A DNA stretch of 24,401 nucleotides from positions 1 to 24,401 of the forward strand of contig CALGHA010000201.1 of the NCBI GenBank assembly GCA_937915835.1, in the 5' to 3' direction. Positions 7,781 to 14,880 of this stretch are shown in pieces. The position numbers were made by a program, and so were the translations under genes. Each line of letters opens with the position of its first letter. Positions within the stretch are counted from its first letter, which is position 1. A model generated the notes under the pieces. It was not told the origin of the DNA. It saw only the letters and a program-made list of their open reading frames with translations, and did no database searches. The DNA is from an uncultured Fretibacterium sp. Lineage in GTDB: Bacteria; Synergistota; Synergistia; Synergistales; Aminobacteriaceae.

Positions 7781-10120
7781 TTGAATCAGGAAAAAGTTTA
7801 TTCTGTCATGATCGGTGATACTCCGCTCGTGTTCAGAACAGGGAGAATAGCAAAACAAGCTAACGGAGCTGTATTAGCATCACAGGGAGATACGGTAATC
7901 TTAAGCACGGCATGCATGACAGAGGAAGTTAGGACGGGAATAGATTTCTTCCCTTTGGTTGTGGATTATGAAGAGAGATATTATGCTGCAGGGAAAATTC
8001 CGGGAGGATTTATTAAGCGAGAAGGCAAGCCGTCGGACTCTGCAATTTTAGGTTCTCGCGTTGCTGACAGGTCAATACGTTCACTTTTCGACGACGATAT
8101 GCGCAATGATGTTCATGTTGTTAATACTGTTCTTGCTGTGGATCAAATTTTCCCTCCCAATGTACTTGGCATCAACGGAGCAAGTGCCGCACTCGCAATT
8201 TCCGGCATTCCTTGGAACGGTCCGGTTGGAGCTGTGAGAATTGGCCTGCTCGGTGGAAATTTAATCGTCAATCCCACAGAAAAGCAAATGAATAACTCAA
8301 TGTTAAATCTCATCGTTGCCGGACATGAAGACGGTATTACAATGGTTGAGTCAGGTTCTTATGAGGTCTCCGAAGAATTGTTAGTTGATGCGTTAGAGCT
8401 TGCACATTCAGAGATAAAGAAGATTATTGCTGTCCTGAAAAAAATGAAGGAGGAAATCGGCAAGCCGTTAATTGAAATTCCACAGCCGGAGAAAATTCCT
8501 GACGTTGAGAATTGGATAACAGAAAATCTTGACGGTGAAGTTGATAAAGCAGTCAGAATACACGAGAAGAAGCCGCGCGAGAAGAGCATTGACCAGATAA
8601 AAGCACAAGCTATTGAACATTTCAGCGAACTCATCAAGGAAGATCCCGACAAAGAAGAATATATCAAGGCATTCATAGACGGACGAGTTAAGAGCATAAT
8701 GCGCGGAATAATTATTAACGAGCATATTCGAGTTGACGGTCGAGCAATGGACGAGATTAGGCCTGTAACATGTGAGACTGATATTTTGCCTCGAGTTCAT
8801 GGTTCAGCATTATTCACGCGTGGAGAAACTCAATCACTCGCGATTACGACGCTTGGGATGATTGGCGAGGATGACCAAATTTTAGACGGAATAAAATTGA
8901 ACGAGCCAGCCAAGAGATTTTTGCTTCATTATAATTTTCCGCCGTATTCAGTCGGTGAAGTTCGGCCAATGCGCGGCCCCGGAAGGCGTGAAATTGGTCA
9001 TGGAGCTTTAGCCGAACGCGCTTTGCTTCCTGTAATTCCTTCTGAGGATGAATTCCCGTATGTAATCCGTGTTGTCTCGGATATTATGGAGTCTAACGGT
9101 TCAAGCTCACAGGCGAGTATTTGCGGCGGAAGTCTCTCAATGATGAATGCGGGCGTTCCGATAAGATGTCATGTTGCCGGTATTGCTATGGGATTAATCA
9201 AAGAGGGCGACAAGGTTCAAATTCTCACGGACATTCAGGGCTTGGAAGATCATTACGGAGATATGGACTTCAAAGTTGCCGGGACAAGAGCAGGAGTTAC
9301 GGCGTTACAAATGGACAATAAAGCCGGAGGGATTACGCGAGAAATTCTCGAACAGGCATTAAGTCAGGCACGAAAAGCCAGGCTTGAATTACTCGAGAAA
9401 ATGGAAGCCGCTGTACCTTGTCCGAACCCAGTATCACCGAACGCGCCGAGAATAATTTCATTCGAGATTGACCCGGACAAAATCAGGGAAGTAATAGGCA
9501 GTGGCGGTAAAGTTGTTAGGAGCATTACACAGAGAACCGGCGTAAAGATGAACATTGAGGATAACGGCTTAATCTCAATTTCCGGCCCAACTCAAGCACA
9601 AGTTGAGGACGCACGCGCAATAGTTCTTTCACTCACACGGGAGCTTACAGTCGGTGAAGTTTATTATGGAACTGTTACGAGATTATTAAATTTCGGGGCT
9701 TTCGTTGAATGTCTTCCAGGAAAAGAAGGCCTGTTGCACATCAGCGAGGTTAGCACGTCCAGAGTTCCGAGAATTGAAGATGTCTTTAAACCGGGCGACA
9801 GAGTTTTAGTCATGGTTAAGGAAATCGACGATCAAGGCCGAGCCAATTTAACACGTCGTCGGATTATGGCCAATGAGGAGAAAATCAGAGCCGCCGGATT
9901 AGCTCATGCATTGCCGGACGAAAGGGAACGTGATAATCTCATCGCAACACTTTCATCACGTGAACGAGGCTATAACAGCTTCCCAATGCGCGACAGAATG
10001 GGCAGCTATATGGAGCGCGGCTATTCTTCGACACGTTCAGCACGAAGTGAATTTGACTTCGGACGAGGAAATTACGAACGCGAGAGCCGAAGACGTAATG
10101 ACAGAAGGAGAGATTATTAA
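7781..10120 (+). CDS. pnp: Polyribonucleotide nucleotidyltransferase (PNPase)
   Basis: A 779-residue phosphorolytic 3'-5' exoribonuclease that forms a trimer and degrades mRNA, and a common member of RNA degradosomes. The start is a TTG at 7781, supported by AGGAGG at 7764-7769 and no earlier ATG. Domain order is standard: first RNase PH domain (about 1-210), helical linker, second RNase PH domain (about 316-540, with FPPYSVGEVRPMRGPGRREIGHG and the GDMDFKVAGT acid pair), KH domain (about 557-620, VIGSGGKVV) and S1 domain (about 624-696, GTVTRLLNFGAFVECLPG). A tail of about 80 residues is rich in Arg, Tyr, Gly and Ser (RRRNDRRRDY at the end), probably an RNA- or partner-binding extension. rpsO, the common pnp neighbour, is not adjacent. 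Confidence 0.97.
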   Translation: MNQEKVYSVMIGDTPLVFRTGRIAKQANGAVLASQGDTVILSTACMTEEVRTGIDFFPLVVDYEERYYAAGKIPGGFIKREGKPSDSAILGSRVADRSIRSLFDDDMRNDVHVVNTVLAVDQIFPPNVLGINGASAALAISGIPWNGPVGAVRIGLLGGNLIVNPTEKQMNNSMLNLIVAGHEDGITMVESGSYEVSEELLVDALELAHSEIKKIIAVLKKMKEEIGKPLIEIPQPEKIPDVENWITENLDGEVDKAVRIHEKKPREKSIDQIKAQAIEHFSELIKEDPDKEEYIKAFIDGRVKSIMRGIIINEHIRVDGRAMDEIRPVTCETDILPRVHGSALFTRGETQSLAITTLGMIGEDDQILDGIKLNEPAKRFLLHYNFPPYSVGEVRPMRGPGRREIGHGALAERALLPVIPSEDEFPYVIRVVSDIMESNGSSSQASICGGSLSMMNAGVPIRCHVAGIAMGLIKEGDKVQILTDIQGLEDHYGDMDFKVAGTRAGVTALQMDNKAGGITREILEQALSQARKARLELLEKMEAAVPCPNPVSPNAPRIISFEIDPDKIREVIGSGGKVVRSITQRTGVKMNIEDNGLISISGPTQAQVEDARAIVLSLTRELTVGEVYYGTVTRLLNFGAFVECLPGKEGLLHISEVSTSRVPRIEDVFKPGDRVLVMVKEIDDQGRANLTRRRIMANEEKIRAAGLAHALPDERERDNLIATLSSRERGYNSFPMRDRMGSYMERGYSSTRSARSEFDFGRGNYERESRRRNDRRRDY

Positions 10121-10140
10121 ATTAGGAGGGATTTTTCAGG

Positions 10141-10581
10141 ATGGAAGAAATTAACGTAAAAATTTTTCGGGAGTCTCAATCAATCGAAATTCCCAAGTAT
10201 GCGACGGCCGGATCATCTGGTGTAGATTTATGTTCGACTATGTACTGCATAATCAAGCCCGGTGAACAGGCCTTAATCCCGACCGGAATAAAATTAGCTA
10301 TACCAGAAGGCTATGAAGGACAAATTCGGCCTAGAAGTGGACTTGCTTTGAACCAGAAAATTACGATCCCGAACAGTCCAGGCACGATTGACTCGGATTA
10401 TCGCGGAGAAATCAGAGTTTTATTGCGTAACGACGGCGAGGAACCTTTTACGCTGATATTCGGCGACAGAATTGCTCAGCTCGTTTTTGTTCCGGTTGTT
10501 AGGGCGAAATTCGAGGACGTTAAAGCTCTCGATGATACAAAGCGAGGTCCGGGAGGCTTCGGGAGTACAGGAAGACGATAA
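10141..10581 (+). CDS. dut: Deoxyuridine 5'-triphosphate nucleotidohydrolase (dUTPase)
   Basis: A 146-residue trimeric dUTPase that converts dUTP to dUMP and pyrophosphate, keeping uracil out of DNA and feeding dTMP synthesis. All five family motifs are in order: ATAGSSGVDL (21-30), RPRSGLA (63-69), SPGTIDSDYRGE (79-90, with the catalytic Asp), FGDRIAQLV (108-115) and the C-terminal lid RGPGGFGSTG (135-144). The ATG at 10141 follows a strong AGGAGGG (10125-10131), 20 bp after the pnp stop, so it is likely co-transcribed with pnp. A hairpin terminator starts 9 bp after its stop. Confidence 0.96.
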   Translation: MEEINVKIFRESQSIEIPKYATAGSSGVDLCSTMYCIIKPGEQALIPTGIKLAIPEGYEGQIRPRSGLALNQKITIPNSPGTIDSDYRGEIRVLLRNDGEEPFTLIFGDRIAQLVFVPVVRAKFEDVKALDDTKRGPGGFGSTGRR

Positions 10582-10590
10582 AGATATTTT

Positions 10591-10627
10591 TTCCCTTTTG
10601 CTTGAGAGTGAGAGGGAATTTTTTTGT
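10591..10627 (+). terminator. Rho-independent terminator after dut (repeat family copy C)
   Basis: The arm TTCCCTTTTGC (10591-10601) pairs over its whole 11 nt with GTGAGAGGGAA (10608-10618), using a few G-U pairs, around a 6-nt loop, and a run of seven T follows. It belongs to a set of similar hairpins in this window that share a CTTGC/GTGAG core. Confidence 0.82.
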
Positions 10628-10677
10628 TGTAAAATATCGTATGTTTCAAAAATTTTTTACGAGGTGATTTTTTCACT

Positions 10678-12288
10678 ATGAAGAAACTTTTAGCTTTATC
10701 ATTACTTCTCGTGTTGTTATGCGTTCCATCTTATGCCGCCAAACCCGACAAGGATATTGTCATTCTTTACACGAACGATGTTCACTGCGGAGTTGATGAT
10801 AATATCGGTTATGCCGGATTAATTTACTACAAGCACGAAATGGAGAAGCTCACTCCTTACGTTACACTTGTTGACGCAGGCGACTGGTCTCAGGGAGCAA
10901 CGATCGGAGCAATTGCACAGGGCCGCTATATTTATGAGATCATGAACGCTTGCGGATATGATTTTGCTGTACCTGGAAATCACGAGTTTGATTACGGCTG
11001 GAGCCAGTTTGAGAACTTCGCGAAGAACTTAAAGCCCGGCTTTCATTCCTGCAACCTGAGAGATTTACGAACCGGCCAATTATTATTTGCTCCGTACAAG
11101 ATTTTCACGTATGGTGATGTCAAAGTTGCATTCGTTGGAGCCTGCACGCCTGAATCAATCGTTAAGTCAACTCCTTCAACGTTCATGGACGAGGACGGGA
11201 AATATATTTACGACTTTGACGGTGATAAAACTGGTGAAAAGTTAATCGCTTCAATTCAGAAAGCCGTTGACGACGCACGAGCTGAGGGCGCGGATTACGT
11301 GTTCGTAGTCGGACATTTGGGCGAATACGAGGACGTTACGGAAGTGTGGGCAGTTCCTTATCTTGCACCGAGAACGAGAAATATTGACGCTTTCATTGAT
11401 GGACATTCACATGAAGTTACGCCTGCACTGAAATTCCAGAACTTGGACGGCAAAGAAGTTGTTGTAACTCAGACGGGAACGAAATTAAAGAATGTCGGCA
11501 AGCTCACGATTAACACGGACGGCGAGATTAAGACCGAGTTAATTAATTCAGTTGACGGCCGCGATGAGGAGATTAACGCAGTTATAGCTGACATTAAGGC
11601 ACGTTTTGAGGGCACATTACGCCAGCACCTGAGCTACACGAGCTTTGATTTACGCGCAATGGACGACAACGGCGACTGGATTTTGCGCAATGCTGAGACG
11701 AATTTATGTAACTTAGCGGCTGATGCAATGTTATACTCGGCACGTTACACTGAGACCGGCAAGGCTGATATTGGCTTATACAACGCTGGCGGAATTCGTT
11801 CAAACATAATGCCCGGAGAAATTACGTTCAACGATGCTTTATCAGTTATGCCCTTCAACAACACAGTGTGCATGATTGAAGTTTCAGGCCAGACAATTCT
11901 TGATGAGCTTGAACACGGAGCGCGTTTAATGCCTCGTAACAGCGGCGGATTTCTTCATGTTGCCGGAATGACTTACACGATAGACACGACAATTCCGACA
12001 CCTGTGAAGACTGACGAGCATAATGTATTAATCAGCATTGAGGGCGAGCGCAGAGTTAAGGACGTGAAAGTCAACGGTGAACCTCTTGACCCTGAGAAGC
12101 TCTATAAAGTTGCGTCGATAAGTTACGTTTTGCTTGGATTAGGAGACGGCCACGTTTTCGCTGGAGCAAGGATGATTGAGCCGGATTACGCTTCAGCTTC
12201 GGATGTATTTGCGCGCTATATTAAATCATTCGAGAGACTTCCGGAGAAATATCGTGAAGCCGAAGGAAGAATGAAAGTTATTCAGTAA
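10678..12288 (+). CDS. Secreted 5'-nucleotidase / UshA-type metallophosphatase
   Basis: A 536-residue exported enzyme. Residues 1-20 form a signal peptide (MKK, hydrophobic core LALSLLLVLLCVP, SYAA cleavage region). The N-terminal metallophosphoesterase domain has LYTNDVHCG, VDAGDWSQGA, PGNHEFDYGW, GHLGEYE and DGHSHE, which supply the two-metal site. The C-terminal 5'-nucleotidase domain (about 315-530) has YNAGGIRS and the nucleobase-binding loop region around SGGFLHVAGMTYTID. Family members remove phosphate from extracellular nucleotides, UDP-sugars or cyclic nucleotides for salvage; which one applies here is not visible. The ATG at 10678 follows GAGGTGA (10662-10668). It stands alone between two hairpin terminators. 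Confidence 0.9.
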   Translation: MKKLLALSLLLVLLCVPSYAAKPDKDIVILYTNDVHCGVDDNIGYAGLIYYKHEMEKLTPYVTLVDAGDWSQGATIGAIAQGRYIYEIMNACGYDFAVPGNHEFDYGWSQFENFAKNLKPGFHSCNLRDLRTGQLLFAPYKIFTYGDVKVAFVGACTPESIVKSTPSTFMDEDGKYIYDFDGDKTGEKLIASIQKAVDDARAEGADYVFVVGHLGEYEDVTEVWAVPYLAPRTRNIDAFIDGHSHEVTPALKFQNLDGKEVVVTQTGTKLKNVGKLTINTDGEIKTELINSVDGRDEEINAVIADIKARFEGTLRQHLSYTSFDLRAMDDNGDWILRNAETNLCNLAADAMLYSARYTETGKADIGLYNAGGIRSNIMPGEITFNDALSVMPFNNTVCMIEVSGQTILDELEHGARLMPRNSGGFLHVAGMTYTIDTTIPTPVKTDEHNVLISIEGERRVKDVKVNGEPLDPEKLYKVASISYVLLGLGDGHVFAGARMIEPDYASASDVFARYIKSFERLPEKYREAEGRMKVIQ

Positions 12289-12311
12289 TCAGTAAGAGTA
12301 AAAATATCTTG

Positions 12312-12346
12312 TCCCCCTTGCTTACGAGTGAGGGGGATTTGTTTAT
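12312..12346 (+). terminator. Hairpin terminator after the 5'-nucleotidase gene (repeat family copy D)
   Basis: TCCCCCTTGC (12312-12321) pairs with GTGAGGGGGA (12328-12337) around the loop TTACGA; the T tract is interrupted (TTTGTTTA). Same CTTGC/GTGAG core as copy C, with compensating differences in the stem. Confidence 0.75.
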
Positions 12347-12394
12347 TTGATGTTGATAATTTTTCTATAATTTATGTTATAACAAAGTTATTCT

Positions 12395-12709
12395 AAAATT
12401 TAGGAAGTTATATCCATGACGGACAACCTGAGGCTGTTTCTGGTATCAGCAAGGACGCTAAACAGGCTTTATTCGAGGCTACGGCGAAATTTGCGGAGAA
12501 ATACGGATTAACGCTCACTGAAGACGACTTCCAGGATAAGCCGGGAAAAATTTCCGATAAGGAACTTGAAGCTGTAGCTGGCGGAAAGTTGTGCGGTGAG
12601 GATATGAGAAATGATCCTTATTGTATTATGGCAATTGGTATGGCTTGTTGGTGATACTCATTGCTAAAAATCATAGCTCATAAAAATTTAAGAAGGTTAT
12701 ATCCATGAC
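12395..12709 (+). repeat. Duplicated 5' leader in front of two precursor genes
   Basis: The 26 bp before and including the first ATG of precursor 1 (12395-12420) recur before precursor 2 (12683-12709) with one substitution and one inserted base. The shared part includes the ribosome-binding sequence (TAGGAAG versus AAGAAGG), the spacer TTATATCC and ATGAC. This shows that the precursor genes arose by tandem duplication that included their translation-initiation region. Confidence 0.8.
12416..12654 (+). pseudogene. Nif11-type RiPP precursor peptide 1, frameshifted
   Basis: The ATG at 12416 starts MTDN, the opening shared with precursor 2, but its frame soon leaves the family. From 12430 another frame (offset by 2) reads EAVSGISKDAKQ, then FAEKYGLTLTEDD and ISDKELEAVAGG, which is the middle and end of a Nif11-like leader with its double-Gly cleavage site. 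A core of 22 residues follows, starting KLCGED and ending GMACW, with three Cys, closed by TGA at 12652-12654. Compared with precursor 2 about 15-20 codons of leader are missing at the junction near 12428, so a deletion that shifted the frame is the simplest explanation. No start codon exists in the second frame before the core. A TATAAT at 12366-12371 could be a -10 box, without a convincing -35. Confidence 0.78.
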
Positions 12710-12992
12710 AGATAATGCAAAGAAGTTTTTGGAGTTCGTATCGAAGAATGAGGCAGTCAAGAAAGAGCTTGAGGCTTAGAAGTCAAGTTTCACCGGCGAC
12801 GACAAAGCACGTGAGGAAGCGATCATAAAGTTTGCGGCCAAACACGGATTTACTCTCACGGCTGAGGAATTAAAGCCAACGGAAGGCGAAATCTCAGAAG
12901 ATGAACTGAAGGTAGTAGCCGGCGGCTTTTGTGGTTATACTCAGGCGGCCATAGACTATGATAAGTGCGGTATGATTCACGCGATATTCTAA
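12705..12992 (+). pseudogene. Nif11-type RiPP precursor peptide 2, in-frame amber stop
   Basis: The gene opens at ATG 12705 after AGAAGG and reads MTDNAKKFLEFVSKNEAV, a typical Nif11-like leader start. Codon 25 is TAG (12777-12779). The same frame continues for 70 further codons without a break: KSSFTGDDKAREE, FAAKHGFTLTAEEL and ISEDELKVVAGG, then a 21-residue core beginning FCGYTQ and ending IHAIF with two Cys, closed by TAA at 12990-12992. One base change (AAG or GAG to TAG) explains the stop. Nif11 leaders normally guide a maturase to the core and are removed after the Gly-Gly. Readthrough of TAG is possible in principle, but TAG ends the methyltransferase gene at 5797 and other genes of this cluster carry frameshifts, so decay is preferred. 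Confidence 0.82.
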
Positions 12993-13013
12993 GTCAATAA
13001 TTTTTAGCGGTTA

Positions 13014-13050
13014 TTCTCCCTCTTGCGTGATGTGAGAGTGAAATTTTTTT
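13014..13050 (+). terminator. Imperfect hairpin plus T tract between precursor 2 and the maturase (copy E)
   Basis: TTCTCCCTCTTGC (13014-13026) faces GTGAGAGTGAA (13032-13042) with about two mismatches, followed by seven T (13044-13050). It resembles copies C and D but is weaker. Placed between precursor genes and the maturase, it could have acted as a partial terminator giving more precursor than enzyme transcript; that role is inference. Confidence 0.5.
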
Positions 13051-13070
13051 CAGGGGGGGAACTTTCATTC

Positions 13071-14505
13071 ATGGCAAATTATTACAGGCTCAAAGATAAT
13101 TTTTCACTTCGAGGCTGGGAAAAACTTCCTTATGCCATCGTTGAGGAGAAGAGCGGAGTTGCGGTATTCGTTGACAATAAATATTTTAACGCTCTGAATT
13201 TATATTGATACATCACTTCCATTAATCAGCAATGAGGCCCGAAAAATGATTCAAGAAGGCGTGGAAAACGGCGTAATCGAAGCGTGTAATCCCGGCCAGA
13301 GCATCAGCGAAAAGCAAAAGTATAAATATTACCCCGTTCGTTATGTTCAGCTTGTTCACTGGTAGATAACCGGACGCTGTAACTACAAGTGCAAGCATTG
13401 TTATTTGTCGGCACCTGATGCGAAATATGGTGAACTTACTCATGATGAGATTATGCGTATCATTCCCCAGATTAAAGAATGCGGGATTAATGTAGTCTCA
13501 TTGACCGGCGGGGAGCCTTTAGTGCGTGATGACTTTCTTGAAATTGTTGATGCATTGCTTGAGAATGATATAAAAATTTCGCAGATTTATTCAAACGGTT
13601 ATCTTGTGAACGAGAAATTATTACGTGAGCTTGACGCGAGAAAAATTCATCCTGAGTTCAACATGAGCTATGACGGTGAAGGCTGGCATGACTGGCTTAG
13701 AGGGATTAATGGAGCAGAAGATGCAGTGAACCGTGCATTTTCTTTGTGTCGGGATATGGGCTTCCCAACCACTTCTGAGATGTGTCTTCATCGTATGAAC
13801 GTGCATACACTCAGAGCGAGCGTTAAACATCTTGCTTCACTGGGAGTTAAAAGCCTGAAAGTTGCTGGCGTAATGGAAGCCGGAGACTGGGAGAAGAACA
13901 AAGAGAATAACACTTTGAGCATAACGGAAGCATATCAAACGTATCTTGATTACATTCCTGATTATTACTCTGACGGAATGCCGCTCGCTTTACAGATGGG
14001 TAATTTCTTCGCAGCTTCACCAGCCCAGCCTGACGAGTTCCTAATGCCTGAGTATCGCGCTGACGAGGTAAGCCCCGAAGTATGTGTTTGCGGTTGTGCT
14101 AGGATTATGCTTTATATCGCGCCTGATGGTCGGTTAATGCCGTGTATGCCTATGGCTGGAACTCCAATTCATGACAAAATGCCGTTGCTCACGGAGAATA
14201 CATTGATTGATGCCATAAATAAATCGTTCTGGTTTGAGCTTGTCAACAGGCGAGTGAAAGAATTTTTTGCGGCCAACGATGACTGCCGAAATTGTGAGTA
14301 TGCTAAACATTGCAGAGGAGGCTGTCGAGCTGATGCCTTGAGTGTTGACCCGAATAATTACATGGGAAAATCTCCGGCGGTGTGTGAGTTATTACTCGGT
14401 GAATGGCCGAAGAAGATTATTGAAACTGTAAAACGCGTTAAACCTGAAGCGAAATTTGGAGACGGAAGTTATAAGTTTAGGAGGTATTATAGTTCTCATG
14501 ACTGA
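13071..14505 (+). pseudogene. Radical SAM/SPASM RiPP maturase, broken by a frameshift and an amber stop
   Basis: Three collinear pieces form one radical SAM peptide-modifying enzyme. Piece 1 starts at ATG 13071 after a G-rich ribosome-binding sequence and runs YRLKDNFSLRGWEKLPYA to a TGA at 13206. Piece 2, in the next frame, reads IDTSLPLIS (from 13204) to VQLVHW and a TAG at 13363-13365. Piece 3 continues in the same frame directly with ITGRCNYKCKHCY, the CxxxCxxC iron-sulfur motif, SLTGGEPLVRDDF and the SPASM region (VCVCGCARIM, PCMPM, CRNCEYAKHCRGGC), ending in TGA 14503-14505. The first possible restart in piece 3 is TTG 13405, after the CxxxCxxC, so no fragment can carry a complete cluster site plus core. 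It lies between precursor genes, so its substrates were very likely those Nif11-type peptides. Product class (for example thioether-type) is not determinable. Confidence 0.85.
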
Positions 14506-14715
14506 GAACATGACAAAATTTCTTGAAACAGTATCACAGGACGAGGCTTTGAAGTCTGAACTTGAAGCACTCATGAAGAACAGTAACAAGAAGACGGCGA
14601 ACTCTCAGAAGATGAGCTTCAAGCAGTTGCCGGCGGTGATTGTACGGGTATGGGCTGCGGTTGGGAGATGGCTGAAGGTTGTGGTGGGATTTTTGCTGCG
14701 TTTTTCAGTTGGTGA
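14498..14715 (+). pseudogene. Nif11-type RiPP precursor peptide 3, frameshifted
   Basis: The ATG at 14498 overlaps the maturase stop and follows AGGAGG at 14479-14484. It reads MTENMTKFLETVSQDEAL and SELEALMKNSNKK, clearly a Nif11-like leader start. From about 14602 the family continues in another frame (offset by 2): SEDELQAVAGG, then a core of 25 residues starting DCTGMGCGWE and ending FFSW with three Cys, closed by TGA at 14713-14715. The middle of the leader (the K-F-A-x-K-x-G-F-x-x-T part of about 30 residues seen in precursors 1 and 2) is missing at the junction, so a frame-breaking deletion is likely. In the original frame translation runs on to 14788 as unrelated hydrophobic sequence. 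Confidence 0.78.
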
Positions 14716-14743
14716 GGCTATCAAGTATTGCTGCGTAAATTAT

Positions 14744-14780
14744 TTCCTTCTTGCTTTCATAGTTAGGAGGAATTTTTTTT
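14744..14780 (+). terminator. Rho-independent terminator closing the RiPP locus (copy A)
   Basis: TTCCTTCT (14744-14751) pairs with AGGAGGAA (14765-14772), followed by eight T (14773-14780). From 14744 on, 37 of 41 bases equal those of copy B at 15738. The AGGAGG in the 3' arm mimics a ribosome-binding site but is followed by a T tract, and the next real gene starts 100 bp later. Confidence 0.78.
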
Positions 14781-14880
14781 GCGAATAAATTTACTGTCAT
14801 GCAAAAGTTTGGAATTTACTAGATTAATTATACTATTTAGGCTATACTTTTTGCATCTTGAACAAGAGGGATGTGGAAAA

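Noticed and set aside
8359..8800. Two open frames of about 110 residues on the minus strand inside pnp
   Set aside because: They are antisense shadows of conserved PNPase coding sequence and show no family resemblance.
12347..12383. Promoter for the RiPP locus (TTGATG/TTGATA with TATAAT or TATAAC)
   Set aside because: Spacings are 7, 13 or 19 bp, none convincing; only the TATAAT at 12366 is mentioned with precursor 1.
12777..13365. Two in-frame TAG codons (12777 and 13363) as a sign of TAG recoding or pyrrolysine use
   Set aside because: TAG ends the methyltransferase gene at 5797 as a normal stop, and neighbouring genes of the same cluster carry frameshifts that recoding of TAG cannot explain.
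14779..14880. Longer ankyrin protein starting at TTG 14779 with AGGAGG upstream
   Set aside because: The AGGAGG is the 3' arm of a terminator hairpin and the TTG lies at the end of its T tract; the ATG at 14881 starts a clear signal peptide.
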